From: Rhodoligotrophos appendicifer
GTDB taxonomy: Bacteria > Pseudomonadota > Alphaproteobacteria > Rhizobiales > Im1
Assembly: GCF_007474605.1 (NCBI RefSeq)
Contig: NZ_VHKL01000003.1
Location: 223,156 to 287,155 of the forward strand
Direction of reading: 5' to 3'
Length of the DNA stretch: 64,000 nt
Below the pieces are notes generated by a model that saw only the letters and a list, made by a program, of their open reading frames with translations, was not told where the DNA came from and did no database searches. Position numbers and translations under genes: made by a program. Positions 24,472-31,788 of the stretch are shown piece after piece; position 1 is the stretch's first letter; each line of letters begins with the position of its first letter.

Positions 24472-24734
24472 AATTGTCCCAGCATCAGCTGTTTAGGGAC
24501 GCGATCCACCGAGGAGGACGATTTCTGTGCCGCTTCTGCCCGCTGGACCTGCAGCTCACGATAATGCGGGCCGCACCACCAGCGGCCACGGATGGATCGA
24601 CGGCCAGACCAGCCTTCGCCGAACGTGGCCCAGGCGCTGCAACCGGGATGATCGCAACGGAACGGAGGATCACTCGGATCGCTCCTCAGCGTTGCGTCGG
24701 GTCCCTGTAGAGACTGGCGGTTGGACTGAGACAT
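24468..24734 (-). CDS. small zinc-ribbon phage protein
   Basis: 88 residues from ATG 24734, where TGATG overlap with the upstream gene supports the start. The middle reads FRCDHPGCSAWATFGEGW and then WWCGPHY, giving a C-x4-C plus C-x2-H arrangement typical of a small zinc ribbon. Such proteins are common in the early regions of Rhizobiales phages, but no function is known. It overlaps the primase start by four bases. Confidence 0.6.
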   Translation of the reverse strand: MSQSNRQSLQGPDATLRSDPSDPPFRCDHPGCSAWATFGEGWSGRRSIRGRWWCGPHYRELQVQRAEAAQKSSSSVDRVPKQLMLGQL

Positions 24735-24949
24735 CAGGCATACCTCCGAGAGACGGAGGCAGGATCCCACGTCACCATGTTGGCAAGGTGCAGGGCTGCC
24801 GCGATTTCATCCCAGGGGCGCCTCAGGAGAGCAGCGATCTCCGCCTCGCTCAACCCGCTCTCCCGCATCAGCGCTGCGCCGATGCCCACCTCCCTCGCCT
24901 CGAGCGAGGAGGGATCGACCGTCACGATCCGGCCAAATGTGCCGCTCAT
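24734..24949 (-). CDS. small early phage protein with HTH-like helix pair
   Basis: 71 residues from ATG 24949 (ATGA overlap with the preceding stop). The second half (ESGLSEAEIAALLRRPWDEIAAALHLA) has a helix-turn-helix spacing with a Leu/Ala/Ile hydrophobic core. DNA binding is possible but not certain; no wing or basic recognition helix is obvious. Part of the tightly overlapped early cluster. Confidence 0.5.
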   Translation of the reverse strand: MSGTFGRIVTVDPSSLEAREVGIGAALMRESGLSEAEIAALLRRPWDEIAAALHLANMVTWDPASVSRRYA

Positions 24950-25155
24950 GCCAACGCCTCCACCAAAGCCTTGATCGTGGCGATCGCCGCAGAGCGGGTC
25001 AGCGGCACGCGGACCGTTCGGTCCTTGCACGCAATCAGCCAAACCAGCACCGCACCCTGTTCGCTTCCGCGATCATCCGGACGGTCGAAGGCCACGAGCT
25101 TTCCAGCGGACACGAAGTCCTGGGGCGGACACTCCACCGGCGTCTTCTGCAGCAT
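24946..25155 (-). CDS. small early phage protein, unknown
   Basis: 69 residues from ATG 25155 (TGATG junction with the preceding gene). The sequence is beta-strand rich (GKLVAFDRPDD, AVLVWLIACKDRTVRVPL), followed by a C-terminal helix (SAAIATIKALVEALA). No family recognised. Its overlap with both neighbours supports translation. Confidence 0.45.
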   Translation of the reverse strand: MLQKTPVECPPQDFVSAGKLVAFDRPDDRGSEQGAVLVWLIACKDRTVRVPLTRSAAIATIKALVEALA

Positions 25156-25484
25156 CACGGCCTCCGATCGTCGGTGCCGGCACCACGGAGAAAATAGGCT
25201 GTCAGCGCCAAGGCACGCCAAGCCACATGGGCCATGTGCGGCAGACCACTGGCGGGATCACGATCCTCACCGCGCCAGAAGGCCCATGCATGGCGCATCA
25301 GGGCCGCGAAGTGAAAGCCCCAATGCCCTCCCCGCTCCCAGTCTCGATCGCCATAGAGATTGCCGCCGATGGTGCCGGCCAATGCAACAGCCTCGAGCGC
25401 ATCCGGAGGCAGAAGATCATATCGCGCCTTGAACCGCCCTTCTGGAGACGGTTCGATGATTGGCTGTGAGACCAAGGATTTCAT
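25155..25484 (-). CDS. dATP/dGTP diphosphohydrolase N-terminal-like (DUF5664)
   Basis: 109 residues. The pattern ARYDLLPPDALEAVALAGTIGG, then GNLYGDRDWERG, and then HAWAFWRGEDRDPASGLPHMAHVAW is the conserved core of the phage family named dATP/dGTP diphosphohydrolase, N-terminal (DUF5664). The family is found in phages together with nucleotide-pool enzymes. Here only the N-terminal domain is present. It would act on dNTPs in the cytosol, but substrate and activity are not established for this member. An HD hydrolase occurs elsewhere in the same prophage (27628). It overlaps the Cro-like gene by four bases. Confidence 0.7.
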   Translation of the reverse strand: MKSLVSQPIIEPSPEGRFKARYDLLPPDALEAVALAGTIGGNLYGDRDWERGGHWGFHFAALMRHAWAFWRGEDRDPASGLPHMAHVAWRALALTAYFLRGAGTDDRRP

Positions 25485-25765
25485 GGGAGCACCTCGATGC
25501 CTTCAGGGTCGTTGTCACACTGCTGCTTCTGAGTGGACGGCAATGCTCCTGACGAGTGCGGGGGATAGAGATCGGGCCGCAGTTCTGAACGCTTGATAGC
25601 TCCAGCCGTCGCGCGTTCGACGAGCAAGACATATTCTCCCGGCACCCCTCGCTTGGCTCGGGTGAGCCAGTACCAAATCCGGGATTGAGTCGTGCCGATC
25701 AGTTTCGCTAATCGGCTCTGTCCCCCCACCAAGTTAACGGCACGTTCCAAAGCAGCGTTCTTCAT
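25481..25765 (-). CDS. YdaS/Cro-like antirepressor-type HTH protein
   Basis: 94 residues. ALERAVNLVGGQSRLAKLIGTTQSRIWYWL forms a Cro-type helix-turn-helix of the YdaS family, followed by GVPGEYVLLVERATAG and RSELRPDLYP, both typical of YdaS. YdaS/Cro proteins bind operators between themselves and the divergent repressor and commit the phage to lytic growth. It is divergent from the S24 repressor with about 80 bases between, which contain operator-like repeats. Confidence 0.85.
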   Translation of the reverse strand: MKNAALERAVNLVGGQSRLAKLIGTTQSRIWYWLTRAKRGVPGEYVLLVERATAGAIKRSELRPDLYPPHSSGALPSTQKQQCDNDPEGIEVLP

Positions 25766-25777
25766 TCCTCCACTACT

Positions 25778-25852
25778 ACCAATTTATCAGTGAGTTTCAA
25801 CAATATTTTTTGTTGAGACAATTTGTTGTAGGAGTGCTACCAAATTGTTGAT
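25778..25852. promoter_or_regulatory. operator region between cro-like and cI-like genes
   Basis: This 86-base intergenic region holds several repeats: ACCAATTTATCAGT (25778-25791), a perfect 6-6-6 inverted repeat CAACAATATTTTTTGTTG (25798-25815), ACAATTTGTTGT (25818-25829), and the weaker ACCAAATTGTTGAT (25839-25852). The first is 12/14 identical to the 14-bp palindrome at 26941. Divergent promoters for the early minus-strand operon and the repressor must lie here. No clear -35/-10 pair could be assigned. Confidence 0.6.
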
Positions 25853-26588
25853 GAGCGCCGATGCGAAACCAACTGCTTTGGCGGCCCGAGTGAAGGCCGC
25901 GCGGGAGGCGCTTGGTCTTTCGCAACCTGCATTGGCTGAGAGGGTTGGCATGAGCCAACAGGGGATCGGCGCCATTGAAGCGGGCAAATCCGATCGGCCC
26001 AAGAAGCTACGTGAAATTGCTCGCGTCCTCGGAACAACCGAAGGGTGGCTCCTGGGAGAGACCGAGGATCAGGGGTCGCCAGAAAATCGTGAGGCTGACT
26101 CTACGTACCCACTGCATCAGCCAAATGCGGAAGTAAGAGGTGCTGTCAAACTTTCCCGACACCGCATCCCGCTGTATGGCGGCGGGATTGGGGGAACAGA
26201 CGGACGCTTTGTCCTAAACGGCCAGCGGCTCAAGGATGTATTGGCGCCGCCTTCACTCGAAGGCGTGCGGAATGCATACTCCATCTATCAGTACGGCACC
26301 TCTATGGAGCCCCGCTATTTTGCTGGGGAGGTCCACTTCGTGAATCCAAATCTCCCCGTCAGGCAGGGTGACTTTGTGGTGGCCCAGATCTTCTCCGAGG
26401 AGGGAGAGCCACCTGCTGCATACGTTAAGCAGTTCATCTCGCTGAACTCCAAGGAGCTTGTCTTGAAACAGTATGAGGCAAGGGAGGACTGGACTGAAAA
26501 AGAGCCGGAAAGTGAAAAGTACATTCTCCGCTTCCCCGCGTCCCAAGTGGTAAGCGTTCATGTGATTGTTCAGACAGGAAGAGAATAG
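25851..26588 (+). CDS. prophage repressor, XRE HTH plus S24 LexA-like peptidase
   Basis: 245 residues from ATG 25851. In-frame TTG codons at 25845 and 25848 lie nearer the AGGAG at 25830-25834 and could be the true start. Residues 10-60 are a Cro/CI-type helix-turn-helix (LGLSQPALAERVGMSQQGIGAIEAG). Residues 105-245 are the S24/LexA-type domain with Ser151 (YGTSMEP) and Lys193 (AAYVKQF) in place. The usual Ala-Gly cleavage pair is not evident; the region reads YGGGIGG. The protein maintains lysogeny and would be inactivated by RecA-stimulated self-cleavage after DNA damage. It is divergent from the YdaS/Cro-like gene. Confidence 0.92.
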   Translation: MSADAKPTALAARVKAAREALGLSQPALAERVGMSQQGIGAIEAGKSDRPKKLREIARVLGTTEGWLLGETEDQGSPENREADSTYPLHQPNAEVRGAVKLSRHRIPLYGGGIGGTDGRFVLNGQRLKDVLAPPSLEGVRNAYSIYQYGTSMEPRYFAGEVHFVNPNLPVRQGDFVVAQIFSEEGEPPAAYVKQFISLNSKELVLKQYEAREDWTEKEPESEKYILRFPASQVVSVHVIVQTGRE

Positions 26589-26590
26589 CC

Positions 26591-26821
26591 TCACCTCCAT
26601 CGCGCTCGGACACTGATGCAATCTCCTTCGCCTCCCTGAACTCGACACCAGGAGCATCGAAATTTCGGGGCCACTTCTGAGAGCAGAAGGTCGGGCCCAA
26701 TCCTCCGCTCAAGGAGCATCTTCACATTGAAGGTACGCCGCCTTCCGCAGTCGTCGCAAAGGACCTGCGCGAAGATCAACCTGCCAACCGGTCGCTCGAG
26801 ATTCGTATCAAACCCGATCAC
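26591..26821 (-). CDS. small zinc-binding protein
   Basis: 76 residues from GTG 26821, with GAGG seven bases upstream (minus strand); TTG 26824 is the longer alternative. The protein contains LCDDCGRRRTF and FRCSWC, a two-pair C-x2-C zinc ribbon, with an arginine-rich middle. Very similar short proteins with a CxxC...CxxC layout are common in Rhizobiales and some occur in prophages. It converges with the repressor, ending two bases from its stop. Function is unknown. Confidence 0.55.
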   Translation of the reverse strand: MIGFDTNLERPVGRLIFAQVLCDDCGRRRTFNVKMLLERRIGPDLLLSEVAPKFRCSWCRVQGGEGDCISVRARWR

Positions 26822-26940
26822 CAAACTGCCTCAGTTATGTTCTTGTTCTGTTCACATTCATTCCAAACCACAGCTCGAATGTCGAGTCAGATTTCTCGGT
26901 CCGGTCATCTTTGTACGGGCCGATCGACAAGTCACAATCT

Positions 26941-26977
26941 ACTAATTTATTAGTTGATTGAAAACCAATAACTTGGT
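26941..26977. promoter_or_regulatory. second repressor operator pair (14-bp palindromes)
   Basis: ACTAATTTATTAGT (26941-26954) is a perfect palindrome of two 6-base arms with a 2-base centre. ACCAATAACTTGGT (26964-26977) has 5-base arms. Both share the pattern ACYAAT-NN-ATTRGT with the site at 25778. They lie 36-72 bases before the first plus-strand early gene (27013). The pair looks like the left operator controlled by the S24 repressor, in addition to the cI/cro region. The 26822-27012 gap contains no other gene. Confidence 0.6.
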
Positions 26978-27012
26978 AAACGTGCCGGACTGCTTAACTG
27001 ATTGAGGCGGTC

Positions 27013-27345
27013 ATGCACATTGCTCTCCCAACCATCCACCTTTCCCATGCGTCGACGGTTTCCCGCGACTCGGTGGAAACCGAGATCTCTCATCGACCGC
27101 AGCGTCGCCGTACCCAGCGCAGTGCGCTGCGGGTCGGAAAGATCACCCTCAAGCACACCACCGTCATCCGCCTCCTGTCGGACGCGATTATCAGCGCCAT
27201 GATGCTGCGTGGTGCAGTGAGTATTCGGGACATCGAACAGACCGGCCTCACGGCCACTCAGGCTGAACCCTTTAAGGAGGAGGCCTTCGCCAAGGCTCTC
27301 GAGCGCGAACCGCGCATCCGCGGTCTCTTGAAGGACGCGGCCTGA
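27013..27345 (+). CDS. early phage protein, unknown
   Basis: 110 residues, first gene of the plus-strand early operon. The N-terminal third is basic and contains SHRPQRRRTQRSALRVGK. The middle reads TTVIRLLSDAIISAMML, helical and hydrophobic, followed by an acidic C-terminus. No named family. It follows two repressor-type operators and overlaps the next gene (TGATG), so it is the most direct candidate for lytic-phase regulation on this strand. Confidence 0.5.
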   Translation: MHIALPTIHLSHASTVSRDSVETEISHRPQRRRTQRSALRVGKITLKHTTVIRLLSDAIISAMMLRGAVSIRDIEQTGLTATQAEPFKEEAFAKALEREPRIRGLLKDAA

Positions 27346-27635
27346 TGCAGTCCGTTCGCTCCGCCTCGCGCAAATATGCTTTCGTTTCTCCCCTGATCAA
27401 ACGGCTCCAATCCCAAGGCGACGTGGGTTTCTGGCAGAGAGACCCGATGGCATTCGCCCTCTTGAAAGACGGCAAGGTGATCGCGCGGGGTGAGAGCCAA
27501 GCGCACTGCCTTCTCTGTGCAATCGATTTGGGCCTAGCGGCAGCGCCTCCTGGCGATGAGGCGCTTAGACCACTTTCATTGGGCAAATATCTCGCCTCTG
27601 GCGTCGAAATCTTGCCGGAGGCCGAACATGTCTGA
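27345..27635 (+). CDS. early phage protein, unknown
   Basis: 96 residues, TGATG-coupled to the previous gene. Two halves: SVRSASRKYAFVSPLIKRLQ (basic) and a beta-like segment FALLKDGKVIARGESQAH that looks like the ends of small phage regulators. It includes an LLCAIDLGLA helix. No family recognised. It overlaps the HD phosphohydrolase start by eight bases. Confidence 0.45.
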   Translation: MQSVRSASRKYAFVSPLIKRLQSQGDVGFWQRDPMAFALLKDGKVIARGESQAHCLLCAIDLGLAAAPPGDEALRPLSLGKYLASGVEILPEAEHV

Positions 27636-28275
27636 CGAATGCACCTGCGCGCGCTGCCGGAGCGACAGCCAACCCGTCACTGGGTATCTCCGGCATCATG
27701 GGTTCCGGAACAAGGTGGCCACGGCCTCCGGCCTCTTCGTCAATCTTGCATACCCACGCCCGGAGACGATCCGTCTGCGCGATATCGCCCGCCATCTCTG
27801 CCAGATGAACCGCTTCTGCGGGGCGACCAAGCTCCCATTGTCTGTCGCTCAGCACTCGGTTGTGGTTTCGAAGCGCGTTCTGCGCGCCGCCGGGCCCCTC
27901 GAGGGACTTCAAGGCCTCTTGCATGATGCGCACGCGGCCTATCTCGGAGACATCAGCGCGCCCTCAATCGCTGAAGCCCACAAGCGGACTGGACGCCCGG
28001 TCTGGTATGAGATGGCGTCCGAAGTCGATGCAGCGATCTTCCAGGCACTAGGCGTGCCCCTGCCCGACGAGGCCACGCGCCGACTCATCAAATCAGTCGG
28101 GCTCGCGGCCCTGGCGACAGAGTGGCGCGATCTGATGCCGGAGGTGACGCCTCCGACACACGCATCGCCCCTACCCGTTACGATCAGACCCATGACCTTC
28201 ACCAAGGCGGAGGAGGCATTTCTCTTGGCGTACCGGGATCTCTCTACGGCTGCCAATATCCCGGAGAGGATCTGA
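27628..28275 (+). CDS. HD-domain phosphohydrolase (dNTPase-like)
   Basis: 215 residues from ATG 27628, with GGAGG six bases upstream (27617-27621). The pattern PETIRLRDIARHLCQMNRFCG, LSVAQHSVVVSKRV, and LQGLLHDAHAAYLGDISAPS gives the metal ligands His (QHS), His-Asp (LHDA) and a distal Asp of the HD superfamily. This subgroup (YfbR/DatZ-like) removes phosphates from deoxynucleotides; phage members alter the dNTP pool. The N-terminus has CTCARC, possibly a metal site. No PurZ-type gene is in the window, so a modified-base pathway is not indicated. It overlaps the preceding gene by eight bases. Confidence 0.8.
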   Translation: MSDECTCARCRSDSQPVTGYLRHHGFRNKVATASGLFVNLAYPRPETIRLRDIARHLCQMNRFCGATKLPLSVAQHSVVVSKRVLRAAGPLEGLQGLLHDAHAAYLGDISAPSIAEAHKRTGRPVWYEMASEVDAAIFQALGVPLPDEATRRLIKSVGLAALATEWRDLMPEVTPPTHASPLPVTIRPMTFTKAEEAFLLAYRDLSTAANIPERI

Positions 28276-28484
28276 TGCGCGCCCGTTGGTCGCCCGCCGA
28301 ATGCTTCATCGTCGCCCTTTGCATCACCATCGGCCTGATGATGGTCGTGATCGGCGACCTCGCGGAGCAGGCCAGGCTCATCCGCACCTGGTCGAGCCAT
28401 GTCCAGAGCCCAAAGATCGCTCACGACCGCGTGCCCTCCATTTGCGTCAAGCCACCGGCAGAGGAACCGATCGGGCGAGGGTGA
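28275..28484 (+). CDS. small single-pass membrane protein of phage early operon
   Basis: 69 residues, TGATG-coupled to the HD gene. Residues 9-28 (ECFIVALCITIGLMMVVIGD) form one hydrophobic segment long enough to cross a membrane, with a short positively charged start (MRARW). The rest is soluble and contains two further cysteine/proline residues. Small membrane proteins in this position may influence superinfection or be holin-like, but neither is shown. Confidence 0.5.
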   Translation: MRARWSPAECFIVALCITIGLMMVVIGDLAEQARLIRTWSSHVQSPKIAHDRVPSICVKPPAEEPIGRG

Positions 28485-28543
28485 CCGCTGCGCCCCTTAA
28501 CCGGGAAAGCCATTCGAAGATTTTTTTTCCAAGGGAGAACACC

Positions 28544-28780
28544 ATGCCACGGACGACCCTCAATCTGACAGTCATCCAGAAGCGGATGCTCACCAAGGCG
28601 GAAGCTGCCGATCACTGCGGGCGTTCGCCGAGGCACTTCGAGCACGAATGCCCAGTGACACCCATTCAGTTCGGCAATGGCGATCTGCGCTGGGACATCA
28701 AAGACATCGATGCCTGGATCGACAGCCTCAAGGCGCCCGAGGCCTCGTTCGTGTCCGACGAAATCATCGGCAGGCTCTAG
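28544..28780 (+). CDS. excisionase/AlpA-like HTH protein
   Basis: 78 residues from ATG 28544, with AAGGGAGA in front. MLTKAEAADHCGRSPRHFEHECP is a winged-helix MerR/AlpA-like DNA-binding start and GNGDLRWDIKDIDAWIDSLK closes the wing. This is the Xis-type architecture that directs excision by the integrase. It overlaps the integrase start (TAGTG), so both are expressed together. Confidence 0.75.
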   Translation: MPRTTLNLTVIQKRMLTKAEAADHCGRSPRHFEHECPVTPIQFGNGDLRWDIKDIDAWIDSLKAPEASFVSDEIIGRL

Positions 28781-29853
28781 TGAGCCACGTCCGCGTCAAG
28801 GGCTTCAAGACCTTCTGGGACCGTCACGGCAAGAGGCGATGCTATCATCGTGCGTCGGGTATCCCGGTTGATCTCGCCAAGGCGCCGTACGGCACGGCGG
28901 AGTTCTTTGCGGAATGTGTCCGCATTGCCGCGCAACTGAAGAAGCCGGACCCGCCAAAGCTTGGCACCCTCGGTGGTCTCATTGCCGCCTACCGGGCCCA
29001 TGATGCCTTCCTCGACCTCTCTTCCCGGACGCAGCAGGATTATCATCGCTGCTTCAATTTCCTGCAGCCGATCGGCGAGACACCGCTGATCCGCTTCGAC
29101 TCACCCCTTGTGGTCCGCATCCGGGACAAGGCCTCCGCAAAACTGGGACGTCGCTGGGGGAACTACGTCAAAGCGGTGCTCTCCATCCTCTTCGGCTGGG
29201 CTGCAGAGCGCGGTTACATGGCGTCGAATCCAGCGGCTATCGTCAAGAACATCCGCCGCAAGAAGGGCGCGCCGGAGGCGAACCGCCCGTGGACGGATGC
29301 CGAGCGTGAAGCCGTGCTCGAGGCCGCACCGGGGCATCTCCTGCCGGCGATCGCCCTCATGATGTTCTGCGGCCTCGATCCACAGGATGCGCTTGCCCTG
29401 CCACGCTCGGCCGTGCAGGACGGCAGAATCGAAAGCCGCCGCGGCAAGACGGGGCAGCCGGTTTGGCTCCCCCTCCCCGCCCCGGTCCGGGAGATCCTTG
29501 CCTCAGCCCCCGCGCACGAGGCGGAGACCCTGTGCGTCACCAGCCGAGGCCAGACCTGGACGCCCGCCGGCTTTCGAGCCTCATGGCGCCCCGTCAGGCA
29601 GAAGCTCGAGCGGGAGGGCAAAGTCGAATCAGGTCTCACCTTGAAAGGCCTCCGCCATACCGTGGCGACGATCCTCGCCGAGATCGGCTATGACAATCGC
29701 GCCATTGCCGATGTCCTGGGACAGAAGACGGAGGCCATGGCTGCCCATTACTCGCGACGGGCGGATCGCTCCAAGAAGAATGCGGCCACAATGGAAGGAT
29801 TTGCCGCCGAGGTGACCCGCCGCCGGGGAAAGACAGAGACAGAGCCCTCGTGA
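28780..29853 (+). CDS. int: tyrosine recombinase integrase
   Basis: 357 residues from GTG 28780 (TAGTG overlap with the excisionase). The N-terminal part holds an arm-binding/SAM-like core-binding domain. The catalytic part contains GKTGQPVWLPL (the Lys-containing beta-hairpin, Lys223), LTLKGLRHTVATILAEIGYD (Arg292 with His293) and LGQKTEAMAAHYSRRA (His323, Tyr324). The usual box I arginine reads CGLDPQDAL (Asp200) and the HxxR histidine reads Lys289, a variant apparently shared with related Rhizobiales phages. It catalyses site-specific integration and excision. It ends 34 bases before the host decarboxylase end, placing attR there. Confidence 0.85.
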   Translation: MSHVRVKGFKTFWDRHGKRRCYHRASGIPVDLAKAPYGTAEFFAECVRIAAQLKKPDPPKLGTLGGLIAAYRAHDAFLDLSSRTQQDYHRCFNFLQPIGETPLIRFDSPLVVRIRDKASAKLGRRWGNYVKAVLSILFGWAAERGYMASNPAAIVKNIRRKKGAPEANRPWTDAEREAVLEAAPGHLLPAIALMMFCGLDPQDALALPRSAVQDGRIESRRGKTGQPVWLPLPAPVREILASAPAHEAETLCVTSRGQTWTPAGFRASWRPVRQKLEREGKVESGLTLKGLRHTVATILAEIGYDNRAIADVLGQKTEAMAAHYSRRADRSKKNAATMEGFAAEVTRRRGKTETEPS

Positions 29854-29881
29854 AGGCACCGAACGGGCCGACGGCTGACGC

Positions 29882-29896
29882 AACGCTTTACGCGTT
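29882..29896. other. candidate attR core at prophage-host junction
   Basis: AACGC-TTTAC-GCGTT is a 5-5-5 inverted repeat spanning the last codons of the host decarboxylase, 28 bases after the integrase stop. Tyrosine recombinases recombine between short inverted arms around a 6-8 base spacer. The left attachment site is outside the window, so the duplicate needed to prove it is not available. Confidence 0.25.
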
Positions 29897-31267
29897 AAGT
29901 TCGTCAGCGGCGGCAAGCACTTCGACCACGATTTCCTGCACGTCTTCCGGTCGTGTCCGGTGGTTGACAAAGCAGGCGCGCAGCACGAACTGGCCGTCGA
30001 TTGTGGCATTCGACAGATACACGCGGCCCCGCGCGATGACGCGCCTCAGGATCGCCTCGTTGTCCTTGCTGCCATGGCTGAAGCAGACCGCGCTCAGCGG
30101 CACTGGCGCGAGCAGCTTGAGCTCCGGCTGCGCCCGTATCGCCTCGGCCAGGAGCTGGGCATGTTCCAGATCGCGGGCAATGGCGTCACGAAAGGCCCCG
30201 CGCCCGTGATACTGCAGCGACAGCCAGAGCTTCAGCGCTCGGAAGCGCCGCGACAGCTCCATTGATTCATCGAAGAAGGCGAAGGTTTCACCGGGATCCT
30301 GGTTGAAAATCCTGACGTAATCTCCGCTGTGAGAGAACGTTCTCCGCGCCGCGTCGCGTTCGCGATAGAGCAGGCAACCGCAGTCGATTGGCTGGTAGAG
30401 CCATTTGTGCGCGTCGAGGGAAATCGAATCTGCCAGGTTCAGCCCCTCGAATTTCTCCGGAACCGCCATCGCCGCAAGGACACCGAAGGCGCCATCGACA
30501 TGGAGCCAAAGCCCTTCGGTCCTCGCAATGTGGGCGATCTCAGGCAGTGAATCGATGGCGCCGGTAGCCACCGTGCCGGCGCTGGCCACGATCGCTAGAG
30601 GCTTTCTACCAGCCTTCCTGTCCCTGGCGATGGCGGCCTCAAGAGCGTCGGTGCGCATACGAAAATCCTGATCGACTGGGATCAGGCGCAGATTGTTGTG
30701 GCCAAGGCCCAACAAGGCCATGGCCTTGGGGATCGACATATGGACTTGTTCAGAGGCGTAGACCACGCCCGGCCGCGCGCCGTCCTCATTTGCAGGCATT
30801 ACGGTCTCGCGGGCGATCGCCAGCCCCATGAGGTTGGCCATCGAACCGCCACCGCACAGGCTTCCCGCAAAGCCGCTGCATCCGACTGCGCTGGCGAGCC
30901 AACCGACAACTGTGCGCTCGATCGTGACTGCCGCAGGGGCAGAACGCCAGGAGGTCGTGTTCTGATTGAGAACGGAGGTCAGGAAGTCGCCGACAGCACT
31001 GACCGGCTCCCCCGACCCCGCGACGTAGCCGAAAAAGCGGCCCGTGCATGGTCGGGAATGCTCGGCAATGGCCTTGAAGTCGGCCAGAATGCCGAGGCCT
31101 GTTCCTTCATCCGGCCACGGGCGATCGAAGAGGCGCACCGTTTCCGCGCCACTGCTCGAGGGATAGGATGGTCGGTCGTCCAGCGAAGCCCAGTACTCGG
31201 CGGCCAGTTTTGTCGCTTCCGTCATCAAGGCAGCCAGATCGCGATCGGAAGACTCCAGCGCTTGCAT
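29888..31267 (-). CDS. PLP-dependent decarboxylase (group II, aromatic/glutamate type)
   Basis: 459 residues, typical of group II decarboxylases. The PLP-binding lysine is K288 in SLDAHKWLYQP and the cofactor ring-pairing aspartate is D258 in HVDGAFG. PCTGRFFGYVAGSGEP and WRSAPAAVTIER match the N-terminal part of aromatic-L-amino-acid/pyridoxal-dependent decarboxylases. The substrate cannot be told from the sequence. It is a host gene standing at the prophage edge; the next host gene upstream is the divergent GFA gene. Confidence 0.88.
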   Translation of the reverse strand: MQALESSDRDLAALMTEATKLAAEYWASLDDRPSYPSSSGAETVRLFDRPWPDEGTGLGILADFKAIAEHSRPCTGRFFGYVAGSGEPVSAVGDFLTSVLNQNTTSWRSAPAAVTIERTVVGWLASAVGCSGFAGSLCGGGSMANLMGLAIARETVMPANEDGARPGVVYASEQVHMSIPKAMALLGLGHNNLRLIPVDQDFRMRTDALEAAIARDRKAGRKPLAIVASAGTVATGAIDSLPEIAHIARTEGLWLHVDGAFGVLAAMAVPEKFEGLNLADSISLDAHKWLYQPIDCGCLLYRERDAARRTFSHSGDYVRIFNQDPGETFAFFDESMELSRRFRALKLWLSLQYHGRGAFRDAIARDLEHAQLLAEAIRAQPELKLLAPVPLSAVCFSHGSKDNEAILRRVIARGRVYLSNATIDGQFVLRACFVNHRTRPEDVQEIVVEVLAAADELNA

Positions 31268-31350
31268 GTCATCATTCCTGTCAAGCTCTGACGCGCAGGC
31301 TATTCTGCCCCTGGAGGGACAACAAGGATCCTCTTTGAAGGAGATGCAGA

Positions 31351-31743
31351 ATGGACCAGGTCACCGGCGGTTGTCTGTGCGACAACGTCCGAATAGTAGC
31401 ATCGGGCCCCCCGTACCGGGTCGGCCTCTGCCACTGTCTCGACTGCCGCAAGCATCATGGCGCCCTCTTCCACGCCTCCGCGATCTTTCCCCAGGATGCG
31501 GTGACCATCGAAGGCGAAACGCGGGATTATGCAGGCCGCTTCTTCTGTCCCCGGTGCGGCTCGTCCGTTTTCGCGCGCACCGCAGACGAGATCGAAGTGA
31601 ACCTCGGCTCCCTGGATGCCCCCGACCAGCTGATACCGACATATGAGAATTGGATCATCCGACGGGAATCCTGGTTGCCGTCCTTCCCCCTCACGCGACG
31701 CTACGACCGCGATCGTGACGCGACCGGTCGTTATGAGGAATAG
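31351..31743 (+). CDS. GFA family protein
   Basis: 130 residues. CLCDNVRIV and CHCLDCRKHHG provide the N-terminal zinc/GSH-type cysteines and FFCPRCGSSVFART gives the second pair, matching the glutathione-dependent formaldehyde-activating enzyme fold (Mss4-like beta-tent). Members bind zinc; enzymatic roles for most are unproven. It is divergent from the decarboxylase and convergent with a glutathione S-transferase. Confidence 0.85.
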   Translation: MDQVTGGCLCDNVRIVASGPPYRVGLCHCLDCRKHHGALFHASAIFPQDAVTIEGETRDYAGRFFCPRCGSSVFARTADEIEVNLGSLDAPDQLIPTYENWIIRRESWLPSFPLTRRYDRDRDATGRYEE

Positions 31744-31788
31744 TGGGCCCGTTCGAAGGCGACGAAACCACGCTGCTCAACATCTCTT

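Larger units (their letters stand above)
1..29896. mobile_element. lambda-type prophage (left end outside window)
   Basis: A continuous block of phage genes: terminase, portal, capsid, tail, replication, repressor, excisionase and integrase. Structural genes run on the minus strand in lambda order and the integrase sits at the right edge, 34 bases from a host decarboxylase gene, so the right boundary falls close to 29854-29896. The left boundary is not in the window, because the first bases are still inside a tail fibre gene. Structural modules look intact; the replication helicase carries a frameshift. No lysis genes are seen. The gpA-type terminase implies cos packaging and the gpG/gpGT plus tape measure genes imply a long non-contractile (siphovirus) tail. 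Confidence 0.95.

Noticed and set aside
25155-28275. 2-aminoadenine (Z-genome) pathway
   Set aside because: A DUF5664 protein and an HD hydrolase are present, but no PurZ or Z-type polymerase appears in the window, so the pathway is not supported.
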